From NCBI GenBank assembly GCA_038233815.1, contig JBBSVE010000057.1, positions 1-17,329 of the forward strand: 17,329 nt of DNA, read 5' to 3'. How positions within the stretch are numbered: position 1 is the first letter of the stretch; the number at the start of each line of letters is the position of its first letter. The position numbers and the translations under genes are program-made. Below are positions 1-7,188 of the stretch, piece after piece. The notes beneath the pieces were generated by a model. That model did not search any database. It was not told the DNA's origin and saw only the letters and a list, made by a program, of their open reading frames with translations. Source of the stretch: JBBSVE01 sp038233815. Its GTDB lineage: Bacteria > Pseudomonadota > Alphaproteobacteria > Rhodobacterales > Rhodobacteraceae.

Positions 1-470
1 AAAAGGAACGCCGCAGGCTCCCGCACGATGGCACGCCCGATGGCGACCCGCTGGCGCTGGCCGCCCGAGAGGTTCGCGGGCCGGCGGTCGAGATAATCCG
101 TGAGGTTCAGCGCCTTGGCCGCCACCGCGACCTTCTCGTCCTGCGTCTTCTGGTCCATCCCCGCCATACGAAGCGGAAAGGCGATGTTCTTGCGCACGCT
201 CATGTGGGGATAGAGCGCGTAGGACTGGAACACCATCGCGAGGCCGCGCTTGGCAGGCGGCGTTTCGGTGGCGTTGCGCCCGTCGATGCGGATCTCGCCA
301 CCCGACACATCCTCCAGCCCTGCGATCAGGCGCAGGAGGGTGGACTTGCCGCAGCCCGAGGGGCCGACGAAGACCACAAACTCGCCGTTCTCGATCTCCA
401 GATCCAGCGGCGGGATAACCTCCACGTCGCCGAACTTCTTCGTGACCTTGTCGAGGGTGATGTTGCCCAT
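1..470 (-). CDS. smoK: Polyol ABC transporter ATP-binding subunit (SmoK/UgpC/MalK type), N-terminal part, cut by left edge
   Basis: This is the cytoplasmic ATPase that powers sugar-alcohol import through the SmoF/SmoG channel. The first ~156 codons are present and the gene runs off the left edge. Visible in order are the Walker A motif GPSGCGKST (about residues 36-44), the Q-loop in FQSYALYP (about 80-87) and the ABC signature LSGGQRQ (about 134-140). Walker B and the C-terminal regulatory domain expected of MalK-type ATPases lie outside the window. ATG at 468-470 is chosen because the protein then begins MGNITLDKVTKKFG, the usual start of this family. It lies 10 nt after the smoG stop, with a modest AGGA upstream. 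It is the last visible gene of the transporter operon. The family is certain; the polyol substrate is inferred from smoE. Confidence 0.93.
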   Translation of the reverse strand, partial: MGNITLDKVTKKFGDVEVIPPLDLEIENGEFVVFVGPSGCGKSTLLRLIAGLEDVSGGEIRIDGRNATETPPAKRGLAMVFQSYALYPHMSVRKNIAFPLRMAGMDQKTQDEKVAVAAKALNLTDYLDRRPANLSGGQRQRVAIGRAIVREPAAFL

Positions 471-480
471 ATCCGTTTTC

Positions 481-1311
481 CTATTTCACCGCGCCGAAGG
501 TCAGGCCGCGCACGAGTTGTTTCTGGCTGAACCAGCCCATGATGAGGATGGGTGCAATGGCCATCGTGCTTGCCGCCGAGAGCTTCGCGTAGAACAGCCC
601 CTCGGGCGAGGAATAGCTCGCGATGAACTGCGTCAGGGGGGCGGCATCGGTGGTGGTCAGCACGATGGTCCAGAACGCCTCGTTCCAGGCGAGGATGATG
701 TTGAGAAGGAGCGTCGAGGCGATGCCCGGCACCGCCATCGGGGTCAGAACGTAGACGATCTCCTTCATCAGTCCGGCGCCATCCATCCGGGCGGCCTCCA
801 GGATGTCGACCGGGATCTCCTTGAAGTAGGTGTAGAGCATCCACACGATGATCGGCAGATTGATCAGCGTCAGCACGATCACGAGGCCGATCCGGCTGTC
901 GAGCAGGCCGAAGTTGCGAAAGATGAGGTAGATCGGGATCAGCGCGCCGACCGGGGGCAGCATCTTCGTGGACAGCATCCACATCAGCACGTCCTTGGTG
1001 CGCTTGGTGGGCACGAAGGCCATCGACCATGCGGCCGGGACCGCGATGATGAGGCCCAGAACGGTGGAACCGACGGAGATGATGACCGAGTTCAGGAAAT
1101 GCCCGAAGTAGTTCGAGCGCGCCTGAACGGTGGCATAATTCTCCAGTGTCCAGTGGAAGAAGAGGTATTGCGGCGGGGAGGCCACCGCATCCGCCTCTGT
1201 CTTGAACGACGTGAGGAAGGTCCACAGGATCGGGAAAAAGATCGTGAGGGCGATGAGCCATGCAAGGATCGTGAACCCGACCTTGCGTTGCGTGGTAACG
1301 GCGCGGGCCAT
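481..1311 (-). CDS. smoG: Polyol ABC transporter permease (SmoG/MalG type)
   Basis: This 276-residue inner-membrane permease is one half of the translocation channel for sorbitol/mannitol-type polyols. It has about six hydrophobic segments: the first at about 12-34, then 72-98, 107-133, 141-163, 196-218 and near the C-terminus. The cytoplasmic EAA loop that docks onto the ATPase is at about 172-195 (EAARMDGAGLMKEIVYVLTP). It ends FSQKQLVRGLTFGAVK, the typical tail of MalG-like permeases. The ATG at 1309-1311 follows a GGGGGAT stretch and sits 12 nt after the smoF stop, which suggests one transcript. Length and motifs are normal for the family and nothing looks damaged. Confidence 0.94.
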   Translation of the reverse strand: MARAVTTQRKVGFTILAWLIALTIFFPILWTFLTSFKTEADAVASPPQYLFFHWTLENYATVQARSNYFGHFLNSVIISVGSTVLGLIIAVPAAWSMAFVPTKRTKDVLMWMLSTKMLPPVGALIPIYLIFRNFGLLDSRIGLVIVLTLINLPIIVWMLYTYFKEIPVDILEAARMDGAGLMKEIVYVLTPMAVPGIASTLLLNIILAWNEAFWTIVLTTTDAAPLTQFIASYSSPEGLFYAKLSAASTMAIAPILIMGWFSQKQLVRGLTFGAVK

Positions 1312-1323
1312 GTGGATCCCCCC

Positions 1324-2196
1324 TCAGGCGTCGAGATTCTTGCCGATCGCGCGCATCAGGAAGATGGCCACGATGTTGGCAAGGATGATGGCGATGACCC
1401 CGCCCGCCGACCCGCCGCCCACGTCGAAGTTCAGCAGGCTCTGGACATAGACGAGATAGGTGAGGTTGGTGGACGCAACGCCCGGCCCGCCGTTGGTGGT
1501 CACGAGGATCTCCGCGAACACCGACAGCAGGAAGATCGTCTGGATCAGGATCACCACAGTGATCGCGCGGGAGAGGTGCGGCAGCGTCATGAACCAGAAG
1601 CGCGAGAGAGCCGAGGCGCCGTCCATCTCCGCCGCTTCCATCTGCTCGGAGTCGAGGGACTGGATCGCGGTCAGCAGGATCAGGGTCGCGAAGGGCAGCC
1701 ATTGCCACGCCACGATGACGATGATCGAGGCGAGCGGGGCCTGCCCGAGGAAATCGTAGGGGGCAAACCCGAGTGCCTTGAAGAGAAAGCCGAACAGTCC
1801 GTTCACGGGGTTCATGAACATGTTCTTCCAGACCAGAGCCGTTACCGTGGGCATCACGAAAAAGGGTGCGATCACGAGGATCCGCACGACCCCCTGTCCC
1901 CACATCGGCTGGTCCAGAAGCACCGCCAGCCCGATCCCGCCGCCCACCGTGATGATGAGCACGCCCACCACGAGGATGATCGTGTTCCAGAACGCGGTCC
2001 AGAAGGCGGGGTTGGTCACGAAATAGTAGTAATTGTCCCAGCCCGCCCAGCCGACGCGCTGCGGGTTCAGGAGGTCATATTGTCGGAAGGAGAAATAGAC
2101 CGTCAGGACCAGTGGCACGATCATCCAGATCAGCAGCACCACGACGGCGGGTGCGATCATCAGCCGGGCAGCGGATCGGGAATGCTCGGTGGACAT
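1324..2196 (-). CDS. smoF: Polyol ABC transporter permease (SmoF/MalF type)
   Basis: This 290-residue inner-membrane permease is the partner of SmoG. The first membrane segment is at about 11-35, and the EAA loop that contacts the ATPase is at about 187-209 (EAAEMDGASALSRFWFMTLP). The segment with LVTTNGGPG near residue 245 is typical of MalF-like proteins. ATG at 2194-2196 is preceded by AGAGGAT with about 9 nt spacing. The gene begins 140 nt after the smoE stop, an unusually wide gap for this operon, and that gap holds a strong hairpin. The remaining intergenic DNA shows no second promoter that I can defend. Substrate is inferred from the SmoE-like binding protein. Confidence 0.94.
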   Translation of the reverse strand: MSTEHSRSAARLMIAPAVVVLLIWMIVPLVLTVYFSFRQYDLLNPQRVGWAGWDNYYYFVTNPAFWTAFWNTIILVVGVLIITVGGGIGLAVLLDQPMWGQGVVRILVIAPFFVMPTVTALVWKNMFMNPVNGLFGFLFKALGFAPYDFLGQAPLASIIVIVAWQWLPFATLILLTAIQSLDSEQMEAAEMDGASALSRFWFMTLPHLSRAITVVILIQTIFLLSVFAEILVTTNGGPGVASTNLTYLVYVQSLLNFDVGGGSAGGVIAIILANIVAIFLMRAIGKNLDA

Positions 2197-2301
2197 GGGC
2201 CATCCTCTGGAAGGTCGGGCGCGGGCAGGCTCTGACAGGGCAGCCGGATCAGGTTAGGAGCAATCGGCGAGATCCCGCAAGGGTTGCGTGCCCGGCGAGG
2301 T

Positions 2302-2325
2302 GGACCGCCCCGGATGGGACGGCCC
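2302..2325 (-). promoter_or_regulatory. Intercistronic stem-loop between smoE and smoF
   Basis: A 10-bp GC-rich stem (2302-2311 with 2316-2325) closes a 4-nt loop. All positions pair in minus-strand RNA if G-U wobbles are allowed. One of them is a C/A mismatch when read on the plus strand, so the structure favours the minus-strand transcript. It starts 11 nt after the smoE stop. No U-tract follows, so it is unlikely to be a full intrinsic terminator. By analogy with the malE-malF spacer it may protect smoE mRNA or weaken read-through, giving an excess of binding protein over permease. Confidence 0.6.
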
Positions 2326-2336
2326 GGTGGTGCGGC

Positions 2337-3647
2337 CTACTTGATGTAGCCGGCCTTCGTCATCTCGGTCGTGGCGAGGCCCTGCGCGGCCTTCAGCGCA
2401 TCCTCCGCCGACATCTGGCCCGCGAGGGCTGCCGAGAACTGCTGGCCCACCGCCGTGCCGAGCCCCTGAAACTCCGGGATCGCGACGAACTGGACGCCGG
2501 TGTAGGGCACCTCGTTCACCGTCGGATGCGTCGGGTCGGCAGACATGATGCTGTCGAGCGTCGGCTTGGCGAACGGGATCTTGGCATACTCGGGGTTGTC
2601 ATAGAGCGACTGGCGCGTTCCCGGAGGCACGTTGGCCCAGCCCTCTTTTTCGGCGACGAGTTGGGTGTAGTCCTTGGACGTGGCCCAGTCGATGAACTTC
2701 ATCGCCGCGTCCGCATTCTTGGTGCCGGCCGGCACCGCGAGGCTCCATGCCCAGAGCCAGTTCGACCGCTTGCCCTTGCCGTCGTCGGGGGCGAGCGCGA
2801 AGCCCACCTTGTCGGCCACGGTGCTGTCCTTGGGGTTGGTCACGAAGGACGCGGCCACGGTCGCATCGATCCACATGCCGCACTTTCCCTGCTGAAAGAG
2901 CGCAAGGTTCTCGTTGAACCCGTTCGAGGAGGCACCGGGAGGTCCGTAGTTGTTCATCAGGTCGAGATACGTGGTCAGCGTCGCCTTCCACTCCGGGCTG
3001 TCGAACTGCGGCTTCCAGTCCATGTTGAACCATTCCGCGCCGAAGGAGTTCGACATGGCGGTGAGAAAGGCCATGTTTTCGCCCCAGCCGGCCTTGCCGC
3101 GAAGGCAGATGCCGTAGATCTCGTTGTCCTTGTCCGTCATCGCGGCCGCGGCCTTCTTGATGTCGTCCCAGGTGGGCTTGTCGGGCATCGTCAGCCCGGC
3201 CTTTTCCATCAGATCCTTGCGGTACATGACCATCGAGGATTCGCCGTAGAAGGGGGCTGCATAGAGTTTGCCGTCTACCGTCAGACCGTCCTTGATCGGC
3301 TTCAGGATATCGGCCTTGTCCCAGGAGGCGGGCAGGTCGTCGAGGCTCAGAAGCCAGCCCTGCTTGCCCCAGATCGGAACCTCATATGTGCCGATGGTCA
3401 TCACGTCGAACTGCCCGCCCTTGGTTGCGATGTCGGTCGTGACCTTCTGGCGCAGGACGTTTTCCTCCAACGTGACCCATTTCACGTCGATGTCGGGGTT
3501 CTTCTTCGTGAAATCGTCGGTCAGGCCCTGCATCCGGATCATGTCACCGTTGTTCACGGTGGCGATGGTCAGGGTCTGGGCGAGCCCGGCGCCGGCGATG
3601 GCGCACAGTGCCGTGGCGCCCAGAAGGGCGCGGTATGTCAGTGTCAT
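2337..3647 (-). CDS. smoE: Polyol-binding periplasmic protein (SmoE-type, extracellular solute-binding family 1)
   Basis: This 436-residue periplasmic receptor delivers sugar alcohols to SmoFGK. It has a clear Sec signal peptide: Arg6, hydrophobic core about 7-19, and likely cleavage after GLA at residue 23, leaving mature QTLTIATVNNGD. That mature N-terminus and the stretch TIGTYEVPIWGKQGWL strongly recall sorbitol/mannitol-binding proteins of Rhodobacter; I recognise this from memory of the family and have not aligned it. ATG at 3645-3647 has an excellent Shine-Dalgarno (AGGGAGG, 4 nt upstream). It is the first gene of the transporter operon, 100 nt after the SorC-type regulator, with a probable operator directly before the ribosome binding site. 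Length is normal and the frame is intact. Confidence 0.95.
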   Translation of the reverse strand: MTLTYRALLGATALCAIAGAGLAQTLTIATVNNGDMIRMQGLTDDFTKKNPDIDVKWVTLEENVLRQKVTTDIATKGGQFDVMTIGTYEVPIWGKQGWLLSLDDLPASWDKADILKPIKDGLTVDGKLYAAPFYGESSMVMYRKDLMEKAGLTMPDKPTWDDIKKAAAAMTDKDNEIYGICLRGKAGWGENMAFLTAMSNSFGAEWFNMDWKPQFDSPEWKATLTTYLDLMNNYGPPGASSNGFNENLALFQQGKCGMWIDATVAASFVTNPKDSTVADKVGFALAPDDGKGKRSNWLWAWSLAVPAGTKNADAAMKFIDWATSKDYTQLVAEKEGWANVPPGTRQSLYDNPEYAKIPFAKPTLDSIMSADPTHPTVNEVPYTGVQFVAIPEFQGLGTAVGQQFSAALAGQMSAEDALKAAQGLATTEMTKAGYIK

Positions 3648-3658
3648 GATTCCTCCCT

Positions 3659-3694
3659 ATGCCTCATGGGCATTTGCCTATTCGGTGGGCAAAT
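3659..3694 (-). promoter_or_regulatory. Two overlapping inverted repeats ahead of smoE, probable regulator operator
   Basis: The first palindrome is ATGCC-N5-GGCAT (3659-3673). The second is ATTTGCC-N9-GGCAAAT (3672-3694). They share two bases and together tile the gap between the TTGACA box and the smoE ribosome binding site. A protein bound here would block transcription initiation or elongation. The adjacent SorC-family regulator is the natural candidate ligand-responsive binder, because this family controls neighbouring sugar operons. The arms are perfect; binding is inference. Confidence 0.6.
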
Positions 3695-3721
3695 ACTCAT
3701 GTGCCGCCCGATTCGTGTCAA
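3693..3721 (-). promoter_or_regulatory. Candidate sigma-70 promoter for smoEFGK
   Basis: A perfect TTGACA -35 box lies at 3716-3721 on the minus strand. The -10 is poor: GAGTAT at 3693-3698 with 17-nt spacing, or TATTTG at 3690-3695 with 20-nt spacing. A weak -10 is common in Rhodobacterales promoters and would suit an activator. Both candidate -10 elements overlap the right arm of the ATTTGCC/GGCAAAT operator. Confidence 0.45.
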
Positions 3722-3731
3722 TGGGTGTTCC

Positions 3732-3748
3732 ACGCCGCACTGCGGCGT
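3732..3748 (-). other. Short perfect hairpin at the end of the regulator gene
   Basis: ACGCCGC-ACT-GCGGCGT forms a 7-bp stem with a 3-nt loop, touching the regulator stop codon (TGA, 3748-3750 on the minus strand). There is no U-run after it, so it may only weaken read-through from the regulator into smoE or protect the 3' end. Confidence 0.4.
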
Positions 3749-4713
3749 CAGGTCGCGGCCTCCAACATCCGTTCGGCCGTGGCCTCCGACGTGACGAGCC
3801 CGTTCACCAGCCGTCCGCGCAGCGCGGCGACGAGCGCCGCGACCTTCGCCTCCCCCACCGCGACCGCTATGATCCGGCGGTCGACGGCGGCGGCCAGTGG
3901 GGCGGAGGCGACACGGCGGTTGAAGGCGCAGTCGATCAGGCGTCCTTGCGCATCATAGACCCACGAGGTGATCTCGCCGGCGGCCCCGCAGGTCGACAGC
4001 TCGCGCATCTCCGCCTCCGGCACGAAGCCGTCGACGAAGAGCGGCGCAGAGAGGTCCATCTGACCGATCCCCACGAGAGTCAGGTCGGCCTCATGGCAGA
4101 GTGCCACGGTATTCCTCACCGCCTCCTGCCCGTGGAGGGTGCGGAGCTCGCGGTCGTCGGCGGCGAGCACGGGCAGGGGATAGGGGTAGTGCCGCGCGCC
4201 CACGCGTTCGGCCATCTGGATGGTGGCGTTGTAGGGCGTGGCGGAGCCGTCGGCCATCATGTTGCCCAGCAAGGACACGATCCGGTGCTGCGGGCAGGAC
4301 ATGCGGGGCAACTGGTTCACCGTGGCCTTCAGCGCGCGCCCAGTGCCCAGTGCGATGATCCGGGGCGCGGCCTCCTTCAGCACGCGCTCCAGCTCCGCCG
4401 CCGCCGCGATGGCGACGCCGGCCAGAAGGTCGGGCGCATCGGGGTCCGAGGGCACCACCTCGCACGACCCGAGGCCGAAGCGGTCGGTCAGCGCGCCCGC
4501 CAGATCCATGCAATGCCCGATCGGATGGTCGAGCCGCACCTTCACCAGCCGCTCGGCCACAGCCATTGCCACCAGCCGTTGCGCGGACTGGCGCGAAACG
4601 CCCATCTTGCGCGCGATCTCGTCCTGCGTGTTGCCCGCGACGTAATAGAGCCAGCCCGCGCGGGCGGCATCGTCGAGACGGGTCGTCTCCGGGGTGAAGC
4701 GTCCGACGGTCAC
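3748..4713 (-). CDS. SorC-family sugar-responsive transcriptional regulator
   Basis: This 321-residue DNA-binding regulator probably controls the adjacent polyol operon. An N-terminal helix-turn-helix is visible at about 28-60 (NTQDEIARKMGVSRQSAQRL). It is followed by a long sugar-phosphate-binding domain of the glucosamine-6-phosphate-isomerase fold, with the expected ALGTGRAL loop near residue 125 and the VGIGQMD segment near 215. Length fits SorC/DeoR-type regulators (about 310-330). The start is GTG at 4711-4713, overlapping the TGA of the upstream HAD gene as GTGA. There is no good Shine-Dalgarno, so translation is probably coupled. The family call is strong. The inducer, likely a phosphorylated polyol or ketose, is inferred from context. 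Confidence 0.9.
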   Translation of the reverse strand: MTVGRFTPETTRLDDAARAGWLYYVAGNTQDEIARKMGVSRQSAQRLVAMAVAERLVKVRLDHPIGHCMDLAGALTDRFGLGSCEVVPSDPDAPDLLAGVAIAAAAELERVLKEAAPRIIALGTGRALKATVNQLPRMSCPQHRIVSLLGNMMADGSATPYNATIQMAERVGARHYPYPLPVLAADDRELRTLHGQEAVRNTVALCHEADLTLVGIGQMDLSAPLFVDGFVPEAEMRELSTCGAAGEITSWVYDAQGRLIDCAFNRRVASAPLAAAVDRRIIAVAVGEAKVAALVAALRGRLVNGLVTSEATAERMLEAAT

Positions 4714-5378
4714 AGGCGGGGGTCCGGGGTGAGGGAGGACAAGAGGTGCGGGAAATCGGCCCAGTTGTCAAAGGAGGAGACGCCGGGGGGGCCATCATAG
4801 GGCCGCCCGGCCAGATGCGCCCCGCCGGTATAGGCCAGAACGGACATGCCTGCGGCGAGGGCCGCCTCGATGCCGGGTCCGCTGTCCTCGATCACCAGCG
4901 TCGCGGCCGGGGCGGCCCGCATCCGGCGCGCGGCATGGAGAAAGAGGTCGGGAAAGGGCTTGCCGCGCGCGACCTCGCTGGCCGTGAAGACATGGCGGCC
5001 GAAGCGGGCGGCGAGGCCGGTGATCGCCAGCGTGCGCGCGACCCGCTCCGGCGAGGAGGAGGTCGCCACGCATTTCGGCACGGCGAGGGCGGCGAGCATC
5101 TCGGCGACGCCGGACGTGGGGCGCAGGTCGGTCTCGAACCGCGAGAGGAGCGCGGCGCGGTAGGCAGCCTCGAACCCGGCGGGGAGCGGCGCGCCGGAGG
5201 TTTCCCCGATGATCCGCGCGACGGTCGGGAAGCTGCGTCCGATGAAATGGCGTCGCACATGGGCGCGGTCGACCGCGATGCCCAACGGGGCCAGCAGGGC
5301 GATCAGCACGTCGGAGGAGATGTCCTCGCTGTCGGCCAGCACGCCGTCGCAGTCGAAGATGAGGAGGTCGAAAGGCAC
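4710..5378 (-). CDS. HAD-superfamily hydrolase (beta-phosphoglucomutase/phosphatase-like)
   Basis: This cytoplasmic enzyme of 222 residues probably dephosphorylates or isomerises a sugar phosphate linked to polyol breakdown. HAD motif I FDCDGVLADSE holds the nucleophile Asp9 and acid/base Asp11. Motif II is the SSS near 107-109, motif III is Lys140 in GKPFPD, and motif IV is IEDSGPG with Glu164-Asp165. A helical cap lies between motifs I and II, as in subfamily IA. A longer frame extends upstream to 5471, but GTG at 5376-5378 is preferred: it places the catalytic strand at the N-terminus and has a GGAG upstream. The stop overlaps the start of the SorC-type regulator. The exact substrate cannot be read from the sequence. 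Confidence 0.87.
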   Translation of the reverse strand: MPFDLLIFDCDGVLADSEDISSDVLIALLAPLGIAVDRAHVRRHFIGRSFPTVARIIGETSGAPLPAGFEAAYRAALLSRFETDLRPTSGVAEMLAALAVPKCVATSSSPERVARTLAITGLAARFGRHVFTASEVARGKPFPDLFLHAARRMRAAPAATLVIEDSGPGIEAALAAGMSVLAYTGGAHLAGRPYDGPPGVSSFDNWADFPHLLSSLTPDPRL

Positions 5379-5433
5379 GGGTCCGTTCTCCGGGATCGGG
5401 CGGCCTAACGGATCACGCCCCGCGCCCGGTCCG

Positions 5434-5934
5434 TCAAGAGCTTTGGCGGCGCAAGGGGGCCAGCGCTGCATTCTCCACCCGGATGCGCCATGTCAGCATC
5501 GCGGCGTTCAGAAGCGTGAAGACCGCCGCCACCCACGGCAAATGCAGCACCATCGGCGCCACGATGATCTCTGCCACGACGAGTGTGTAGTTCGGATGGC
5601 TCAGATAGCGGAACGGCCCGCGCGCCACCAGCGGTTCGGGCAGCACGATGATCCGCGTGGTCCAGCGTGGCCCGAGCGTGGCCAGTATCCAGACCCGGAG
5701 CCCTTGCAACAGCGCAAAGGCCGCGAGCCACGGGAGCGACACCGGATTGGCATGACCGAACGCGAGGAGGCTCAACACCCATGCGGTGTGGAGCGCCACC
5801 ATCACGGGATAGTGCCCGGCGCCGACCTCGTGCGCGCCGCGCGCCAGAAGCCGCGCGGTGTTGCGGCGCGCGAGGACAAGCTCCGACAGGCGCTGGAGGA
5901 CAACGAAGCCGAGAAACAGCCACGCGCCGGTCAT
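5434..5934 (-). CDS. ICMT-like membrane methyltransferase, probable partner of the type III polyketide synthase
   Basis: This 166-residue integral membrane protein of the isoprenylcysteine carboxyl methyltransferase-like family has about four to five hydrophobic segments (about 3-22, 43-60, 66-86, 117-146). The family signature is RYLSHPNYTLVVAE at about 109-122, with His113-Pro-Asn-Tyr116 expected to line the S-adenosylmethionine/substrate site. RIRVENAAL near 150-158 matches the conserved C-terminal helix. ATG at 5932-5934 lies 19 nt after the polyketide synthase stop. A longer frame to 6054 would overlap that gene and adds non-conserved Arg-rich sequence. In Bacillus subtilis the same neighbour pair (BpsA/BpsB) makes alkylpyrones and converts them to methyl ethers. 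The same role is inferred here. Confidence 0.85.
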   Translation of the reverse strand: MTGAWLFLGFVVLQRLSELVLARRNTARLLARGAHEVGAGHYPVMVALHTAWVLSLLAFGHANPVSLPWLAAFALLQGLRVWILATLGPRWTTRIIVLPEPLVARGPFRYLSHPNYTLVVAEIIVAPMVLHLPWVAAVFTLLNAAMLTWRIRVENAALAPLRRQSS

Positions 5935-5953
5935 GCGCGGGGTCCCTGTGGTC

Positions 5954-7030
5954 TCACGCCGCGGCCCCCTCCGGCTCGACATGGAACGGCAGGAACGACG
6001 CGGTGAAGCCCGGGCCGAGCGCGCAGGCCAGCATCTGGCCCGACGTGCCAGCATCCAGCACCGCCTTCATCACAAACATTACCGTGGGGGCCGACATGTT
6101 GCCGAACTGGCGCAAAACCTCACGCTCCGCCCCCAGCGCGCCCTGGGTCAGGTCCAGCGCGCCTTCGATGGCATCGACGACCTTGGCACCACCGGGGTGG
6201 CAGACATAGCGGTCGATCTGATCGGGCTGCAAGCTCGCAGCCTCCAGCGCGGAGCCCACGGCCCCGGCGAAATGTTTCGTGGTGAAGTCCGGGATGGAGC
6301 GGTCGAAGACGACGCCGAGTCCGGTATCGTCGACGTCCCAGCCCATGATCCCGAGCGTGTCGGGCCATGTCTTCTGGCGCCCCCGCGACAGGGTCACGCG
6401 GCGGCGGAAGGCCGGGATCTCGGTGGAGATGCAGGCCGCCGCCGCCCCGTCGCCGAAGAGCACAGTCGCGATGATGTCGGCCTTCTGCATCCGGTCGGCG
6501 CGAAACGACAGCGTGCAGCACTCCACCACCACCAGCAGAACGCGCGTTCCGGGCCGGGCAGCGGCGAGGCTCTGAGCCACGGACAGGCCGGAGACGCCGC
6601 CCGCGCATCCGAGCCCAAAAACAGGCACCCGGATCACATCCTCGCGAAACCCCATGTCCCGGAACGCCAGCGCCTCGATCGTGGGCGTGGCGATCCCGGT
6701 GGAGGAGACGGTGACGACCGTGTCGACCTCACCCGCCTGCCAGTCGGCGGCGGTCAGCGCCTGCCGCGCGGCATCGACGAACATCGCCGTCGCACCGGAG
6801 AGATAGAGGCTGTTGCGGTCGGTCCAGCCGTGCGGTTCGGAAAACCAGTCGATCGGCGCCACGGAAAAGCGCGTCTCGATCCCGGAGGTGGTGAAGGTGG
6901 ACAGCAGCCGCTCGAACTGCGGATATTTCGGGCCGAGGATCGCGCGCGCCCGGGTCTGCACCAGATCCTGAGGCAATTCATGGGGAGGAAGCGCGGTCGA
7001 GAGGCTGTGGAGCACTGTCTGCACTGGCAT
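5954..7030 (-). CDS. Type III polyketide synthase (chalcone/stilbene synthase-like, alkylpyrone or alkylresorcinol type)
   Basis: This homodimeric condensing enzyme of 358 residues extends an acyl-CoA starter with malonyl-CoA and cyclises the product. The catalytic triad is visible: Cys142 in VFGLGCAGGVSG, His278 in YVCHPGGAK and Asn311 in FGNMSAPT. Length matches bacterial type III enzymes (350-380). The chosen ATG at 7028-7030 gives MPVQTVLHSLSTALPP, the usual family N-terminus, with AGGA very close upstream. An in-frame ATG at 7058-7060 would add ten residues and has no better ribosome site. It is first in a likely two-gene transcript with the ICMT-like methyltransferase. Long-chain alkylpyrone or alkylresorcinol lipids are the expected product class; the ring type cannot be decided from sequence. 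Confidence 0.93.
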   Translation of the reverse strand: MPVQTVLHSLSTALPPHELPQDLVQTRARAILGPKYPQFERLLSTFTTSGIETRFSVAPIDWFSEPHGWTDRNSLYLSGATAMFVDAARQALTAADWQAGEVDTVVTVSSTGIATPTIEALAFRDMGFREDVIRVPVFGLGCAGGVSGLSVAQSLAAARPGTRVLLVVVECCTLSFRADRMQKADIIATVLFGDGAAAACISTEIPAFRRRVTLSRGRQKTWPDTLGIMGWDVDDTGLGVVFDRSIPDFTTKHFAGAVGSALEAASLQPDQIDRYVCHPGGAKVVDAIEGALDLTQGALGAEREVLRQFGNMSAPTVMFVMKAVLDAGTSGQMLACALGPGFTASFLPFHVEPEGAAA

Positions 7031-7122
7031 GTCCTGAACTGGGCCCGGGGGGCCGCGCATGTCCAGCGGGCCGGGGAACGACGGTAGCGCGGGCTTGCAG
7101 ATAGGGCCGCAGCCGCCGGTTC

Positions 7123-7151
7123 CAAGCGGCGCCCTGCGACGGGTCTGTCAA
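7123..7151 (-). promoter_or_regulatory. Candidate promoter for the polyketide synthase pair
   Basis: A perfect TTGACA sits at 7146-7151 on the minus strand. The hexamer at 17-nt spacing (CGCTTG, 7123-7128) is a poor -10. Its position, about 120 nt before the synthase ATG, is reasonable. Supported only by the -35 match. Confidence 0.3.
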
Positions 7152-7158
7152 ATAGCCA

Positions 7159-7188
7159 TTGTCTTTGCAACCTGCGTGCCTCTATTGT
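7159..7188 (+). promoter_or_regulatory. Candidate promoter for rne
   Basis: TTGTCT (7159-7164) and TATTGT (7183-7188), separated by 18 nt, each match the sigma-70 consensus at 4 of 6 positions. Start near 7195 would give a leader of roughly 360 nt. This is the best-looking pair in the region, but it is weak and unproven. Confidence 0.3.

Noticed and set aside
250..2235. A 661-codon plus-strand open frame opposite smoFGK
   Set aside because: Its translation is Arg/His/Asp/Gly-rich without any family motif and is fully antisense to clear permease genes; it is a GC-rich shadow frame.
5379..5433. Possible terminator between the methyltransferase and HAD genes
   Set aside because: Only a 5-bp GGGCG/CGCCC pairing with a 13-nt loop and no U-run; read-through remains possible.
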